From the NCBI GenBank assembly GCA_037176725.1, contig JAZBRS010000044.1, positions 5,270,001 to 5,334,000 on the forward strand: DNA of 64,000 nt. Direction: 5' to 3'. Made by a program: the position numbers and the translations under genes. Of the stretch, positions 43,780-56,817 are shown in pieces; position 1 is the first letter of the stretch, and each line of letters begins with the position of its first letter. The DNA is from Posidonia oceanica (taxonomy: Eukaryota; Streptophyta; Magnoliopsida; Alismatales; Posidoniaceae). The notes beneath the pieces were generated by a model, which saw nothing but the letters and a program-made list of their open reading frames with translations, made no database searches and was not told the DNA's origin.

Positions 43780-46480
43780 TGTAGTAATCCTGAAATTCGG
43801 ATCGTCCATGCACGATGTCAAAGCTCACGTGCACCGATCAGAAATAGGTTCACTATTAGCGGTTGGATCCGAGGCAGGAAACTCTACTCGGAAACGCTGG
43901 CAAAAGAGGATAAAAGGAAAGATAAGACAAATAAGAGTCGCCACCATGTCTATTAAATTGGGAGACAATGAAAACTAGGGAAATGCATGGAAACCATGCA
44001 AAGAGATGCAAAGGGATGCGATGCTATGCAATGATATGCTATGCTATGACTCGTGCCTAGGATGAGGGCATAATGGTCATTGCGGGCCAAGAGAAAGGGC
44101 AAGGACTCCTGTTACGCACGGGGAAGGTGTTAGGCAACCCTGATACGTCCGAGAATCGGTCATTCTTAGGCTATTCTCGCTCGCATATGTAGGAAGATGC
44201 ATGCCTTGAATGCCTAAATGCCATGAATGCTTAATTACATGTTTAAATGTATGCTTTAAGTGCTAAGATACGTGTAGGGAATTAAACGTGCAATCTATGT
44301 GCTCACCAGCGCTGCTAGTGTTCCGAACAGGCAAGCCCTGGTTCGTAAGAACTCCTAGGCAGTAAGCATCATTGCCCTAAATGCAATGTAGGTGATAAAT
44401 CAAAACAGCGATGAAAACCATGCAATGCAAGCGACATGCAAAGGGGAAACGAAGGCAGGGGCGGAAAACCATGCAATGCAAGCATGCGACATGCAAAGGG
44501 AAGCAAAGCAAAGGCGATAAAGCCTAATCTACATGCACGAGAAAACAGATCGCGAAAACGATGCATGCAATGCAAATGATAAGGCAATGAGTGACATGCA
44601 GTGATTCAGATGGGCTTATCTTGAAGATCTGAGGCTTGATCTGAAATAACTTTGGTTAGAATGAATGATCTTTCAACAGGAAGACCGGGATAGTTAGATC
44701 GTGAAGATCCAACGGTTCGATCAAAAGTTATTTAGGGATCAAGTCAGATGGCTCAAGGGCCAGAAAAAGTGATCTAAATGGGGGTCTAAGTGCAAAATGC
44801 CCCTATGTGTGTGCAATGCAGGGTGTCCTACATGCAATGAAGCTAAGGGTGCTCAAATATGCAAAGGAGCTATATGCAATGACATGTGGATGCAATGCAT
44901 GCAAGAATGCAAATGCAGGGACCTAAGTGTAATTCAAATAAATACAGGGGCCTAAATGCAATGTCATGGCAAAATGCAATGCAATAGGGTAAATGCATGC
45001 AAAGATGTAATGCAGCAATGCAATAGGCAAGCAATGGCAGAATGCAGCATTAATTAAAAGATGTGCATGCAATAATGCAAGAAATTGACCTACATGCAGT
45101 TTTGAAAACATGCTGGACCTAAGTGCAATGCAAAAGAAACAGGTAAGCAGATAACAGTAGGTTTTAAGACTAACATGCAATTAGACCTAACTGTTGAATT
45201 TAAAATGCAAAGTAGGATGCAAGCATGAAGAAACTAGGCATAAGGACCTACATGTAATTTTGAAAACATGCAAGGTTCAAATGCAAAGCTAAACAGGCAT
45301 GCAAGCAGGCAACAGTTTGAAAATATGAACTGATATGCAATTTAGAAAACTGTTGGGCATTTAAGACAATGCAATATGATTAAAATTAAATGATGCATGC
45401 ATGCAAAAAGGACTTAAATGTAATAAACACAAGTCACAAGACTTTATTGCAATATAATAAAGTTTCAAATTGCATTTAAATGGTAGTTGGAAGCAAACTG
45501 GACCTAAATGCAATAATGCAAACTTGCTGGGCTTTATTACAATGTAATAAGGTTCGAAATTGCATATTTAAATCACAGTTTAAAGTAAATAGGACCTAAA
45601 TGCAATAATTAGAACTTGTAGGACTTTATTGCAATGTAATAAAGTTTTAAATTCACCTTTAAATCACAGTTTAAAGTAAACAGGACCTAAATGTAAAAAT
45701 TAAAACCCAGAGGGCTTTATTACAATGCAATAAGGTTAAAAAATCACATTTAAATCACAGATAACATGTGACTGGACCTAAATGCAATTAAATAAACGTG
45801 CAGACATTTAATGCAATGCAATATGATTACAAATGCAAATTAAATGATTTAACAACTGATGCTGGACTGAAATGCAAAAATAAACAAACATAAGGGCCAG
45901 ATTGCAATGCAGTAAAGTTAAAAACAGAAATTAAATAACTTGAATTAAAGCTGGACTTGAAAGTAAATAAAATAACTTGCAGTACTTTAATTCAATGTAC
46001 TTAACAAAACAAAATTAAAACTTTATAATGCTATAGTGCTACAGTGCCCTTCGAGCTCAGTCGACTGCGTCGGAGAAGGAAGGTGATGCTGCAGCGGTCC
46101 AGCGGGCGAGCGGCGGTGCTGAGGTGACCAGGAGCTGGAGGCAGTCCAGCGGGATGCTCCGGTGGGTTCAGCAGCGCGAAGTGATAGTTGGAGCGTGCTG
46201 TCGACGTTGGCGGTTTGCTGCAGAGAAGGTCGGAGATTTAGCGGGCGCGGCAGGCTACGGCGGTGCAAGGGCAGAGCGGGATCGAGTTGCTAGAGGTCCG
46301 GCGATGCTCGGGGAGCGATCCAGAAGGTCAGAGCTGGCTAGGAGCGCAGCAGAGCTGTTGAGCGTTGCCGAAGAAGACGAGTGTAGAGGTAGAGCTCGAA
46401 TCAGACGGTGAAGCTCAAGCATGCATCTAACTAGCTAGGAAGCACGACGAAGCTAAAAGGAACTCAGAGGAGAGGAGTCA
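43780..46480 (-). mobile_element. LTR C4, truncated (Tat-type, minus strand)
   Basis: It begins TGTAGTAATCCTGAAA exactly like C5 and runs parallel to it for about 2.6 kb: TGGCGACTC-type site, GTTAGGCAACC block (44128), ATCTGAGG stretch (44630), 91-bp repeats (44900-46020) and the GC-rich part (46030-46430). At about 46480 it changes abruptly into the 3' part of the 3,610-bp unit. The equivalents of C5's 59400-60741 are missing. ORFs in the GC-rich part have no family pattern. Confidence 0.75.
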
Positions 46481-46686
46481 GATAGGAGCTGGAGTTGCTA
46501 GTGCCTATAGGAGAGGAGTCACACAGCCACACATCAAGGATTCTGGGTAAGTGAGTTATTTAAATTTATTTTATTTTTACTTTATAGTATTTGTGAGAAT
46601 TTAGTTCTGTAGTTCATGAATGCTAATAAGATTTTTTTTAAAAAAATGTTAGCTAGGTTGAGAGGTAACGACATCGGGTCGTTACA
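46481..46686 (+). repeat. Partial macrosatellite unit D0
   Basis: Last 206 bases of the 3,610-bp unit, starting GATAGGAGCTGGAG and ending GGTCGTTACA. It abuts the truncated LTR C4. Confidence 0.8.
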
Positions 46687-49600
46687 TAGACGGTTTTCGA
46701 TTTGACAAAAAAGTTTGACTTTTCTTTAAGATAGAGTTTTATTAAATATTTACGTGTCATTTATAATAGATAAATTTTTTCATAGGTGTATCATATTTTC
46801 CACATCTATATTGCTATTATCGATATTTCATTGAATTTGATACACTTTTGTCAGCTTATACTCTATTTGTAAAGGCTTATTGGTTTTCGAACTTTAAAAA
46901 AGTTTGACTTTTTTATTTTTGAATTCTCCAATACTTTTTTGACATTAACAAATAACGATTTATCTATTTTGCAATGTTATGTACCAACGACACTTCTCTA
47001 TTTCATTTTTATACAATTTTGAAGATTTCTACGAAAATTACAAAAGTTCTCGAGATTTCTCCCCTTTTATCGATTAACAATAACTGTTTGTATATGATTT
47101 TTTGAAATATTTTAAAATATCATTGGTTTTCTTAATTGATTGTTATTTTTGTACGTTTTGACCTACAATCTCAATGGATCATATTTTGGTAACTTTTATA
47201 GTCATTCTAATAAAATTCGAGAGGATAAACGGGTTTAGATGGAAGAGATAATTTGACTTTTTGTTAAGTTATAGTTTTATTAAATATTTTTTTATAGTTT
47301 CTAGTATACGTATTTTTTTGATAGTGCATCGTAATTTCTACCTATAAATTTTAATCATCGGTATTTTCTCGAATTCGATACACTTCTGACAAATTATACT
47401 CAATTTTTAAAGGCACATTGCTTTAGAAGATTTAAAAAAGAATGACTCTTTTTATTTTAGAGTTCTCTTACTTGTTTTTTGACAATTAAATACAACGATT
47501 TATCTATTTTGCGTTATTATATACCAACAACACATCTCTACATGAGTTTTACGTAATTTATAAGATTTCTACGAAAATTACAAAATCTTTTGAGATTTCT
47601 TCCATTTTATCGAAAAACAGTAGGTGTTAGTTAACAGTTTTTTGTTACTTTTCAAAAAATATATTGTTTTCATATTTGATTGTTGTTTTTAATACATTAC
47701 GACCTATATTATCTTTGAATCATGTTTGGATGACATTCGATGTCATTCAATTAAAATACTAGATGATAGACAGTTTTTGATTTGACAAAAAAGTTTGACT
47801 TTTTATTAAGATAGAGTTTTATTAAACATTTATGTATCATTTATATTTGATTAATTTTTTCGTAGGTGTATCATATTTTCCACCTCTATATTTCCATTAT
47901 CGATATTTCCTTGAATTCGATAAACTTCTATCAGCACATACTCAATTTCCAAAGACTTATTGGTTTTGAACTTTAAAAAAGTTTGACTTTTTTATTTTTG
48001 AATTCTCCAATTACTTTTTTGACATTAACAAACAACGGTTTTACTATTTTGCATTGTTATATACTAACAACACTTCTCTACTTCATTTTTACATAATTTT
48101 GAAGATTTCTATGAAAATTACAAAAGTTTTCAAGATTTATTCCATTTTATCGATTGACAATAAGATTCTAGCGACACTAGGAGGCGAGATTCGCCAACGC
48201 GCTTCACAGGCGAACTTTCCATGCGTTTCTGCCGCCTAAGGGACGCCGAGGCGCCCATTATATTTGTGTTGGGCCTGATTTTGGTGATAACCGATATATT
48301 GGAAGTTGCTCTTTTCTTGTTGAAGTTTTGAATCAGATTTTTGGTCTTATGGTGAGTTTTGTAGAATTAAAATGAATCATTGTCCTTTAAGAGATTAGAA
48401 TTTTATAAACACATTTGGACAAGATGAGAATCAATCCATTCATTAGGGATGAGTTAGGGATTGCATAAAATGGAATAGCTAGACCCCACTTGAGCTAGGG
48501 TTGGAAACTAAAAGACTAAAGAACCTAGAAATGCTAAGGTTTTCTCTAATTGGTCTTGATGGATATTATGGAACATAATAATTTAGGATTGGATATTGGC
48601 ACCTGAAGTTAGTGTTCTAGGTGTCGTTGGTGTGGGTGTGTGGTCTCGTAAGTACGTTGGGACTTCGGGACCAGTGCTTTGCTTCTGTGTGGTGCCGAAT
48701 GGGTAAATGATATACCCAGAAGGAGCTTTTGTTCCCTGTTGTGTGGTGTTTTGTAATGTGGTTCTGGGCCGACAGTGGAGCTGTCGAGGCTGTATTTTGA
48801 GTTGCGATTTCAGCTCGTGGTTTTGTGCTGTGCTTGGTACTGTGTTTTGAGGTATTTTGAGTTGTCATTTAATGATTTCGAAATGTTTTTGAAAAGAGTT
48901 TTGAAAAGAAAATGCAGGGGTTCGACAAAGGTTTTTGAAAGAGTTTTCCAGTATTTTCTGTGTGTGGTGGACCAAGAAACTGGAGGGACGTGCCGACAGG
49001 ATCAGGGGATTGGACGACATTCCTGGTTGGTCGGGCGCGTTGCCTAGGTTGAGGTCCTGAGACCAAGAGGCTGAGGTAAATGTTCGTCAGATCTTAGACG
49101 TATGATAATCCTTCATTGTCATTCACGAGGCCAAGGCTGAGGTCCGCGGGTTGGGGGTACCGACTGGACTTGGAGGTATGACACTCCACTTGTTACGGGT
49201 GCTGAGGACTCAGGGTACTAACTGTACATAGTGTATCGTGGCAGCAGACACAGGGGGTATGAGACCTTTGAGTTGCTGGACTTGATACCCTAGTTAGTAC
49301 GGGTACCGAGACTGCTTGGTGTGGACTGAGTCTAGGGGTGAGGAGCCCTAGGGGTTTAGAGCACAGAGTCAGGGCGCTTAGAGGGCGTACCTTGTGGTGT
49401 CTTGCTGAGAGACAAGACCTGTTGAGGCTTGTTAGCCGGGACGGTTCACTCGCCCACAAGGTGGTTGACCGAAGCAGTGCAGAGACACCGTGGTAGCGCC
49501 TCGTTGGACAGCTTGTGGCTAGGTGTCTTGCTTGGGCTCGAGTGACGACACTTTGTTCACTTGTGTGTGGTTAGTTGTGTTTGTGGCCGTGCCTGTGGGG

Positions 49601-50296
49601 CGTAGGTCTTGCGCTAGTAAGGCGCATTGGTTTGGCTGAGCAGTGTCTCAGCACTGGCTTTGTGTTTTGGTGTTTGTTGTGTTGTGTGTGTGTGTGTTGA
49701 TTGCAATTGAGGGTATTCAAACACGGTTGGTTGTCTAGTCCGCACCAGGTGTGTGATGGACCAGACCGTGTGTTTTGAGGCTTGATTTGGCTAGTGTGGT
49801 CATTTCAAGTATGCATGAAGATTTTGAAAAGAGCATGCATATGGTTTTGAAATGAAAAGAGAAAAGATGTTTTCAAATGCATGTTTTTAATGATTTGCTT
49901 TGTAGGCAATGAGGTATGCCCTGTTGTGGCATCCAGAAGTGATGCCTGTGTTTGTTGCTTGTGGCGTAGTTATGCCTATTTCCTCGACGTTGTTTGTCGA
50001 GCTGTTTGTGTGCATAGGTGTGGTGTATGCTGGGTGACCTATTGAGTGGTCATTCACGTGTGTTTTGTTTTTATTTTTGATAGGTGTAGGATAGGAGCTG
50101 GAGCTGCTAGTGCATGTAGGAGAGGAGTTACACTGCCACACATCAAGGGTTTTGGGTAAGTGAGTTGTTTAAGTTTATTTTATTTCTACTTTATAGTATT
50201 TGTTAGATTTTAGTTCTGTAGTTCATGAATGCTAATAAGATTTTTTTAAAAAAAATGTTTGCTAGGTTGAGAGGTAACGACATTGAGGTCGTTACA
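46687..50296 (+). repeat. Macrosatellite unit D1 (3,610 bp)
   Basis: Order: AT-rich part of three 540-bp submonomers (46687-48163), GC-rich hairpin patch (48164-48261), a mixed tract with GT-rich patches (48262-50095), and an LTR-like end with AAAAAAATGTT and GACATTGAGGTCGTTACA. Equivalent end points lie exactly 3,610 bp apart in D1 and D2. No ORF with a family pattern; small ORFs recur at the same place in each unit but are not conserved as protein. Confidence 0.9.
48164..48261. repeat. GC-rich GGCG/CGCC hairpin patch, unit D1
   Basis: A CG-rich island in otherwise AT-rich DNA: GGCGAGATTCGCC, GGCGAACTTTCC...GCGTTTCTGCCGCC and GGGACGCC...GGCGCCC are short inverted pairs. Equivalents are at 51761-51868 and 55251-55360, each decayed at different CG sites. 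Confidence 0.65.
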
Positions 50297-53200
50297 TAGA
50301 CGGTTTTCAATTTCACAAAAAAGTTTGACTTTTCTTTAAGATAGAGTTTTATTAAACATTTACGTGTCATTTATAATAGATGAATTTTTTCATAGGTGTA
50401 TCATATTTTCCACATCTATATTGCTATTATCAATATTTCCTTGAATTCGATACACTTTTGTCAGCTTATACTCAATTTGTAAAGGCTTACTGGTTTTCGA
50501 ACTTTAAAAAAGTTTGACTTTATTATTTTTGTATTCTCCAATTACTTTTTTGACATTAACAAACAATGATTTATCTATTTTGCAATGTTATGTACCAATA
50601 ACACTTCTCTACTTCATTTTTACACAATTTTGAAGATTTCTACGAAAATTACAAAAGTTTTCGAGATTTCTCCTATTTTATCGATTAACAATAAGTATTT
50701 GTATACGATTTTTTGAAATATTTTAAAATATCATTGGTTTCCTTAATTAATTATTATTTTTGTACGTTTGACCTACAATCTCAATGGATCATATTTTGAT
50801 AACTTTTATTGTCATTCTAATAAAATTCGAGAGGATAAACGGATTTAGATGGAAGAGATAGTTTGGCTTTTTGTTAAGTTAGAATTTTATTAAATATTTT
50901 TTTTTATAATTTCTAGTATATGTATTTTTTTGATAGTGCATCGTAATTTCCACCTATAAATATCAATAATCGGTATTTCCTCGAAATAGATGCACTTCTG
51001 ACAAATTATACTCAAATTTTAAAGGCACATTGCTTTAGAAGATTTGAAAAGGTTTGACTTTTTTTATTTTTGAGTTCTCTTACTTGTTTTTTGACATTTA
51101 CATATAATGATTTATTTATTTTGCATTATTATATACCAAATATACATCTCTACTTGAGTTTTACGTAATTTATAAGATTTCTACGAAAATTACAAAATCT
51201 TTTGAGATTTTTTCCATTTTATCAAAAAACAGTAGGTTTTAGTTAACAGTTTTTTGTTACTTTTCAAAAACTATATTATTTTCATATTTGATTGTTGTTT
51301 TTGATACATTACGACCTATATTATCTGTGAATCATGTTTCGGTGACATTTGATGTCATTCAAATAAAATACTAGATGATTGACGGTTTTCGATTAGACAA
51401 AAAAGTTTGACTTTTTATTAAGATAGAGTTTTATTAAACATTTACGTGTCATTTATATTAGATGAAAATTTTCATAGGTGTATCATATTTTCCACCTTTA
51501 TATTTCTCTTATGGATATTTCCTTGAATTCGATACACTTTTGTCAGCTCATACTCAATTTCTAAAGGCTTACTGGTTTTCGAACTTTAAAAAAGTTTGAC
51601 TTTTTTATTTTTGAATTCTCTAATTACTTTTTTGACATTAACAAATAACGATTTTTTATACCAACAACACTTCTCTACTTCATTTTTACACAATTTTGAA
51701 TATTTCTACGAAAATTACAAAAGTTTTCGAGATTTCTTCCATTTTATCGATTATAAATAAGATTCTGGCGACACTAGGAGGTGGGATTCGCCAGCGTGCT
51801 TCACTGGCAAACTTTCCTGGCGTTTCTGGCGCCCTTGGGACGCCAGAGGCACCCAGGAGGCGGCCATTATGTTTGGGATGGGCTTGATTTTAGCGATAAC
51901 CGATCTATTAGAGGTTGCTCTTTTGTTGTTGAAGTTTAGAATCGGATTTTTGGTTTTACGATTAATTTTGTAGAGTTAAAATGAATCCTTGTCCTTTAAG
52001 AGATTAGAATTTTATAAACACATTTGGGCAAGATGAGAATCAATCCATTCATTAGGGATGAGTTAGGGATTGCTTAAAATGGAATAACAAGACCCCACTT
52101 GAGCCAGGGTTAAAAACTAAAGGACTAAATAACCTAAAAATGCTAAGATTTTCCCTAATTTGTCTAGATAGACATTTGGGAACATAATAATTTTGGATTG
52201 AATCTTGGCACCATAACTTAGTGTTGTTTGGGTTCCATTGGTGTGGGTGTGTAGTCTCGTATGTACGTTGGGACTTCGGGACCAGTGCTTTGCTTCTGTG
52301 TGGTACCGGATGGGTAAATGATATACCCAGAAGGTGCTTTTGTTCCCTGTTGTGTGGTGTTTTGTAATGTGGTTCTGGGCTCGACAATGAAGCTGTCGAG
52401 GCTGTGTTTTGAGCTGTGATTTCAACTCGTGGTTTTGTGCTGTGCTTGGTACTGTGTTTTGAGGTATTTTGAGTTGTCATTTAAGGATTCCGAAATGGTT
52501 TTCGAAAAGAGTTTTGAAAAGAAAATGCAGGGGTTTGGCAAAGGTTTTTGAAAGAGTTTTCCACTGTTTTCTATGTGTGGCGGATTAAGATACTGGAGGG
52601 GCATGTCGACGGGATTAGGGGATGGGACGACATTCTTGGTTGACCGGGCGCGTTGCTTAGGTTAAGGTCCTGAGACCAAGAGGCTGAGGTAAGTGTTCAT
52701 CGGATCTTGGAAGTATGATACTCCTTGATTGTCGTTCACGAGGCCGAGGTTGAGGTCCGCGGGTTGGGGGTACTGACTGGACTTGGAGGTATGACACTCC
52801 ACTTGTTCCAGGTGTCGAGGACCTAAGCTACTGACTGTACATAGTGTATCGTGGCAGTGGACACAGTGGATATGAGACTTTTGAGTAGCTGGACGTGATA
52901 CTCTAGTTGGTACGGGTACCGAGACTGGTTGGTGTGGTCTGAGCCTGGGGGTTAGGAGCCCCAGGGGTTTGGAGCACTGAGTTAGGACGCTTAGAGGGCG
53001 TACCATGTGGTGTCCTGCTGAGAGACAGGACCTGTTGAGGCTTGTTGGCCGAGACGGTTCACTCCCCCACAGAGTGGTCGACCGTAGCTGTGCAGGGACA
53101 CCGTGGTAGCGGTTCGGTGGACTACTTGTGGCTTAGTGTCTCGCTTGGGCTCGAGTGATGACACTTTGTTTGCTTGTGTGTGGTTAGCTGTGCTTGTGGC

Positions 53201-53906
53201 TGTGCCTGTGGGGCGTAGGTCTTGCGCTAGTGAGGCGCATTGGTTTGGCTGAGTAGTGTCTCAGCGTTGGCTTTGTTTTTTGGTGTTTGTTGTGTTGTGT
53301 GTGTGTGTTGAATGCTATTGAGGGTATTCAGACACGGTTGGTTGTCAAGTCCGCACTAAGTGTGTGATGGACCAGACCGTGTGTTTTGAGGCTTGATTTG
53401 GCTAGTTTGGTCATTTCAAGTGTGCCTAAAGATTTTGAAAAGAGCATGCACATGGTTTTGAAATGAAAAGGGAAAAGATGATTTCAAATGCATGTTTTTA
53501 GTGGTTTGCTTTGTGGGCAATGAGGTATGTCCTGTTGTGGCATTCAGAAATGATGCCTATGTTTGTTGCTTGTGACGTAGTTACGCCTGTTTCCTCGACG
53601 TTGTTTGTCGAGCTGTTTGTGTGCGTAGGTGGGGTGTGTGCTGGGTGACCTATTGAGTGGTCACTCACGTGTGTTTTATTTATGTTTTTGGCAGGTGAAG
53701 GATAGGAGCTGGTGTTGCTTAGGCATATTGGAGAGGAGTCACACTGGCACACATCAAAGGTTCTGGGTAAGTGAGTTATTTAAGTTTATTTTATTTCTGC
53801 TTTATAGTATTTGTGAGAATTTAGTTCTGTAGTTCATGAATGCTAATAAGATTTTTTAAAAAAAATGTTAGCTAGGTTGAGAGGTAATGACATTGGGGTC
53901 GTTACA
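50297..53906 (+). repeat. Macrosatellite unit D2 (3,610 bp)
   Basis: Same order and length as D1: AT-rich part to 51760, hairpin patch 51761-51868, then the mixed tract and LTR-like end GACATTGGGGTCGTTACA. Differences from D1 are scattered single bases and small indels that cancel out in length. Confidence 0.9.
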
Positions 53907-56812
53907 TTACGGTTTTCGGTTTGAAAAAAAGTTTGACTTTTTTTTAAGATAGAGTTTTATTAAACATTTGCGTGTCATTTATAATAGATGAATTTTTTCA
54001 TAGGTGTATCATATTTTCCACCTCTATATTGCTATTATCGATATTTCTTTGAAGTCGATACACTTTTGTCAGCTTATACTCTATTTGTAAAGGCTTACTG
54101 GTTTTCGAACTTTAAAAAAGTTTGACTTTTTTATTTTTGAATTCTCCAATTACTTTTTTGACATTAACAAACAACGATTTATTTATTTTGCAATGTTATA
54201 TACCAACAACACTTCTCTAGTTCATTTTTACACAATTTTATAGAATTCTACGAAAATTACAAAAGTATTTGAGATTTCTCCCATTTTATCGATTAACAAT
54301 AAGTGTTTGTATATGATTTTCTGTAATATTTTAAAATATCATTGGTTTCCTTAATTGATTGTTATTTTTGTACGTTTTGATCTACAATCTCATTGGATCA
54401 TATTTTGGTAACTTTTATTATCATTCTAATAAAATTCGAGAGGATAAACGGGTTTAGATGGAAGAGATAGTTTAACTTTTTGTTAAGTTAGAGTTTTAAT
54501 AAATATTTTTTTATAATTTCTAGTATATGTATTTTTTTGATAGTGCATTATAATTTCCTCCTATAAATATCAATAATCGGTATTTCATTGAATTCAATAC
54601 ACTTCTGACAAATTATACTTAATTTTTAAAGGCACATTGGTTTAGAAGATTTAAAAAGGTTTGACTTTTTTTATTTTTGAGATTTCTTCCATTTTATCGA
54701 AAAACAGTAGGTGTTAGTTAACAGTTTTTTGTTACTTTTCAAAAATTATATTGTTTTCATATTTGATAGTTGTTTTTGATACATTATGACCTATATTATC
54801 TGTGAATCATGTTTGGGTGATATTCATTGTCATTCAAATAAAATGCTAGATGATAGACGATTTTCGATTTGACAAAAAAGTTTGACTTTTTATTAAGATA
54901 GAGTTTTATTAAATATTTATGTGTCAGTTATATTTGATTAATTTTTTCATAGGTGTATCATATTTTCAACCTCTATATTTCTATTATCAATATTTCCTTG
55001 AATTCGATAAACATCTGTTAGCTCATACTCAATTTCTAAAGGCTTACTGGTTTTCGAACTTTAAAAAAGTTTAACTTTTTTATTTTTGAATTCTCTATTT
55101 ATTTTTTGACATTAACAAACAACGATTTTTCTATTTTGCATTGTTATATACCAACAACACTTCTCTACTTCATTTTTACACAATTTTGAAGATTTCTACG
55201 AAAATTACAAAAGTTTTTGAGGTTTCTTCCATTTTATTGATTAACAATAAGATTCTGGCGATACTAGGAGGCAGGATTCGCCGGCATGCTTCACTGGTGA
55301 ACTTTCCAGGCATTTTTGGCACACATGGGACGCTAGGGGCACCCATGAGGCGCCCATTATGTTTGTGTTGGGCCTGATTTTGGTAATAACCGATCTATTG
55401 GAAGTTGCTCTTTTCTTGTTGAAGTTTTGAATCAGATTTTTGGTCTTATGGTGAGTTTTGTAGAATTAAAATGAATCATTGTCCTTTAAGAGATTAGAAT
55501 TTTATAAACACATTTGGGCAAGATGAGAATCAAGCCAATCATTAGGGATGAGTTAGGGATTGCATAAAATGGAATAGCTAGACCCCACTTGAGCTAGGGT
55601 TGGAAACTAAAAGACTAAAGAACCTAGAAATGCTAAGGTTTTCTCTAATTGGTCTTGATGGATATTATGGAACATAATAATTTAGGATTGGATCTTGGCA
55701 CCTGAAGTTAGTGTTCTGGGTGCCGTTGGTGTGGGTGTGTGGTCTCGTAAGTACGTTGGGACTTCGGAACCAGTGCTTTGCTTCTGTGTGGTGCCGGATG
55801 GGTAAATGATATAACCAAAAGGTACTTTTGTTCCTTGTTGTGTGGTGTTTAGTATTGTTGTTCTGGGCTCGACAGTGGAGCTGTCGAGGCTGTGTTTTGA
55901 GCTGTGATTTCAGCTCGTGGTTTTGTGCTGTGCTTGGTACTATGTTTTGAGGTATTTTGAGTTGTCATTTAAGGAGTTCGAAATGGTTTTCGAAAAGAGT
56001 TTTGAAATGAAAATGTAGGGGTTTGGCAAAGGTTTTTGAAAGAGTTTTTCGGTGTTTTCTGTGTGTGGCGGACCAAGATGCTGGAGGGGCGTGTTGACGG
56101 GATCTGGGGATGTGACGACATTCCTGGTTGGCCGGGCGCGCTGCCTAGGTTGAGGTCCTGAGACCAAGTGGCTGAGGTAAGTGTTCGTCGGATCTTGGAG
56201 GTATGATACTCCTTGATTATCATTCACGAGGCCGAGGCTGAGGTCCGCGGTTTGGGGGTACTGACTGGACTTAGAGGAATGACACTCCGCTTGTTCCGTG
56301 TGTCAAGGACCCAAGGTACTGACTGTACATAGTGTATCGTGGCAGCGGACACAAGGGATATGAGACCTCTGAGTAGCTGGACTTGATACCCTAGTTAGTA
56401 CGGGTACCGAGACTGGTTGGTGTGGTTTGAGCCTGGAGTTGAGGAGCCCCAGGGGTTTGGAGCACAGAGTTAGGGTGCTTAGAGGGCGTACCTTGTGGTG
56501 TCCTGCTAAGAGACAGGACCTGTTGAGGCTGGTTAGTCGGGACGGTTCACTCCCCCACAGGATGGTCGACAGTAGCAGTGTAGGGATACCGTGGTAGCGC
56601 CTCGGTCGATCGCTTGTGGCTAGGTGTCTCGCTTGGGCCCGAGTGACGACACTTTGTTTGCTTGTGTATGGTTAGCTGTGCTTATCGTTGCTCCTGTGGG
56701 GCGTAGGTCTTGTGCTAGTGAGGCACATTGGTTTGGTTGGGCAGTGTCTCAACGTTGGCTTTGTGTTTTGGTGTTTGTTGTGTTGTGTGTGTGTGTGTTG
56801 AATGCTATTGAT

Positions 56813-56817
56813 GGTAT
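56813..56817. repeat. Target site duplication GGTAT (left of C5)
   Basis: GGTAT is repeated right after C5 at 60742-60746. In D1 and D2 the uninterrupted site reads GAGGGTATTCA, so the empty site is known. Confidence 0.95.

Noticed and set aside
48775..49047. ORFs that recur in each 3,610-bp unit
   Set aside because: They recur because the DNA recurs; frames and stops differ between units, so no protein is conserved.
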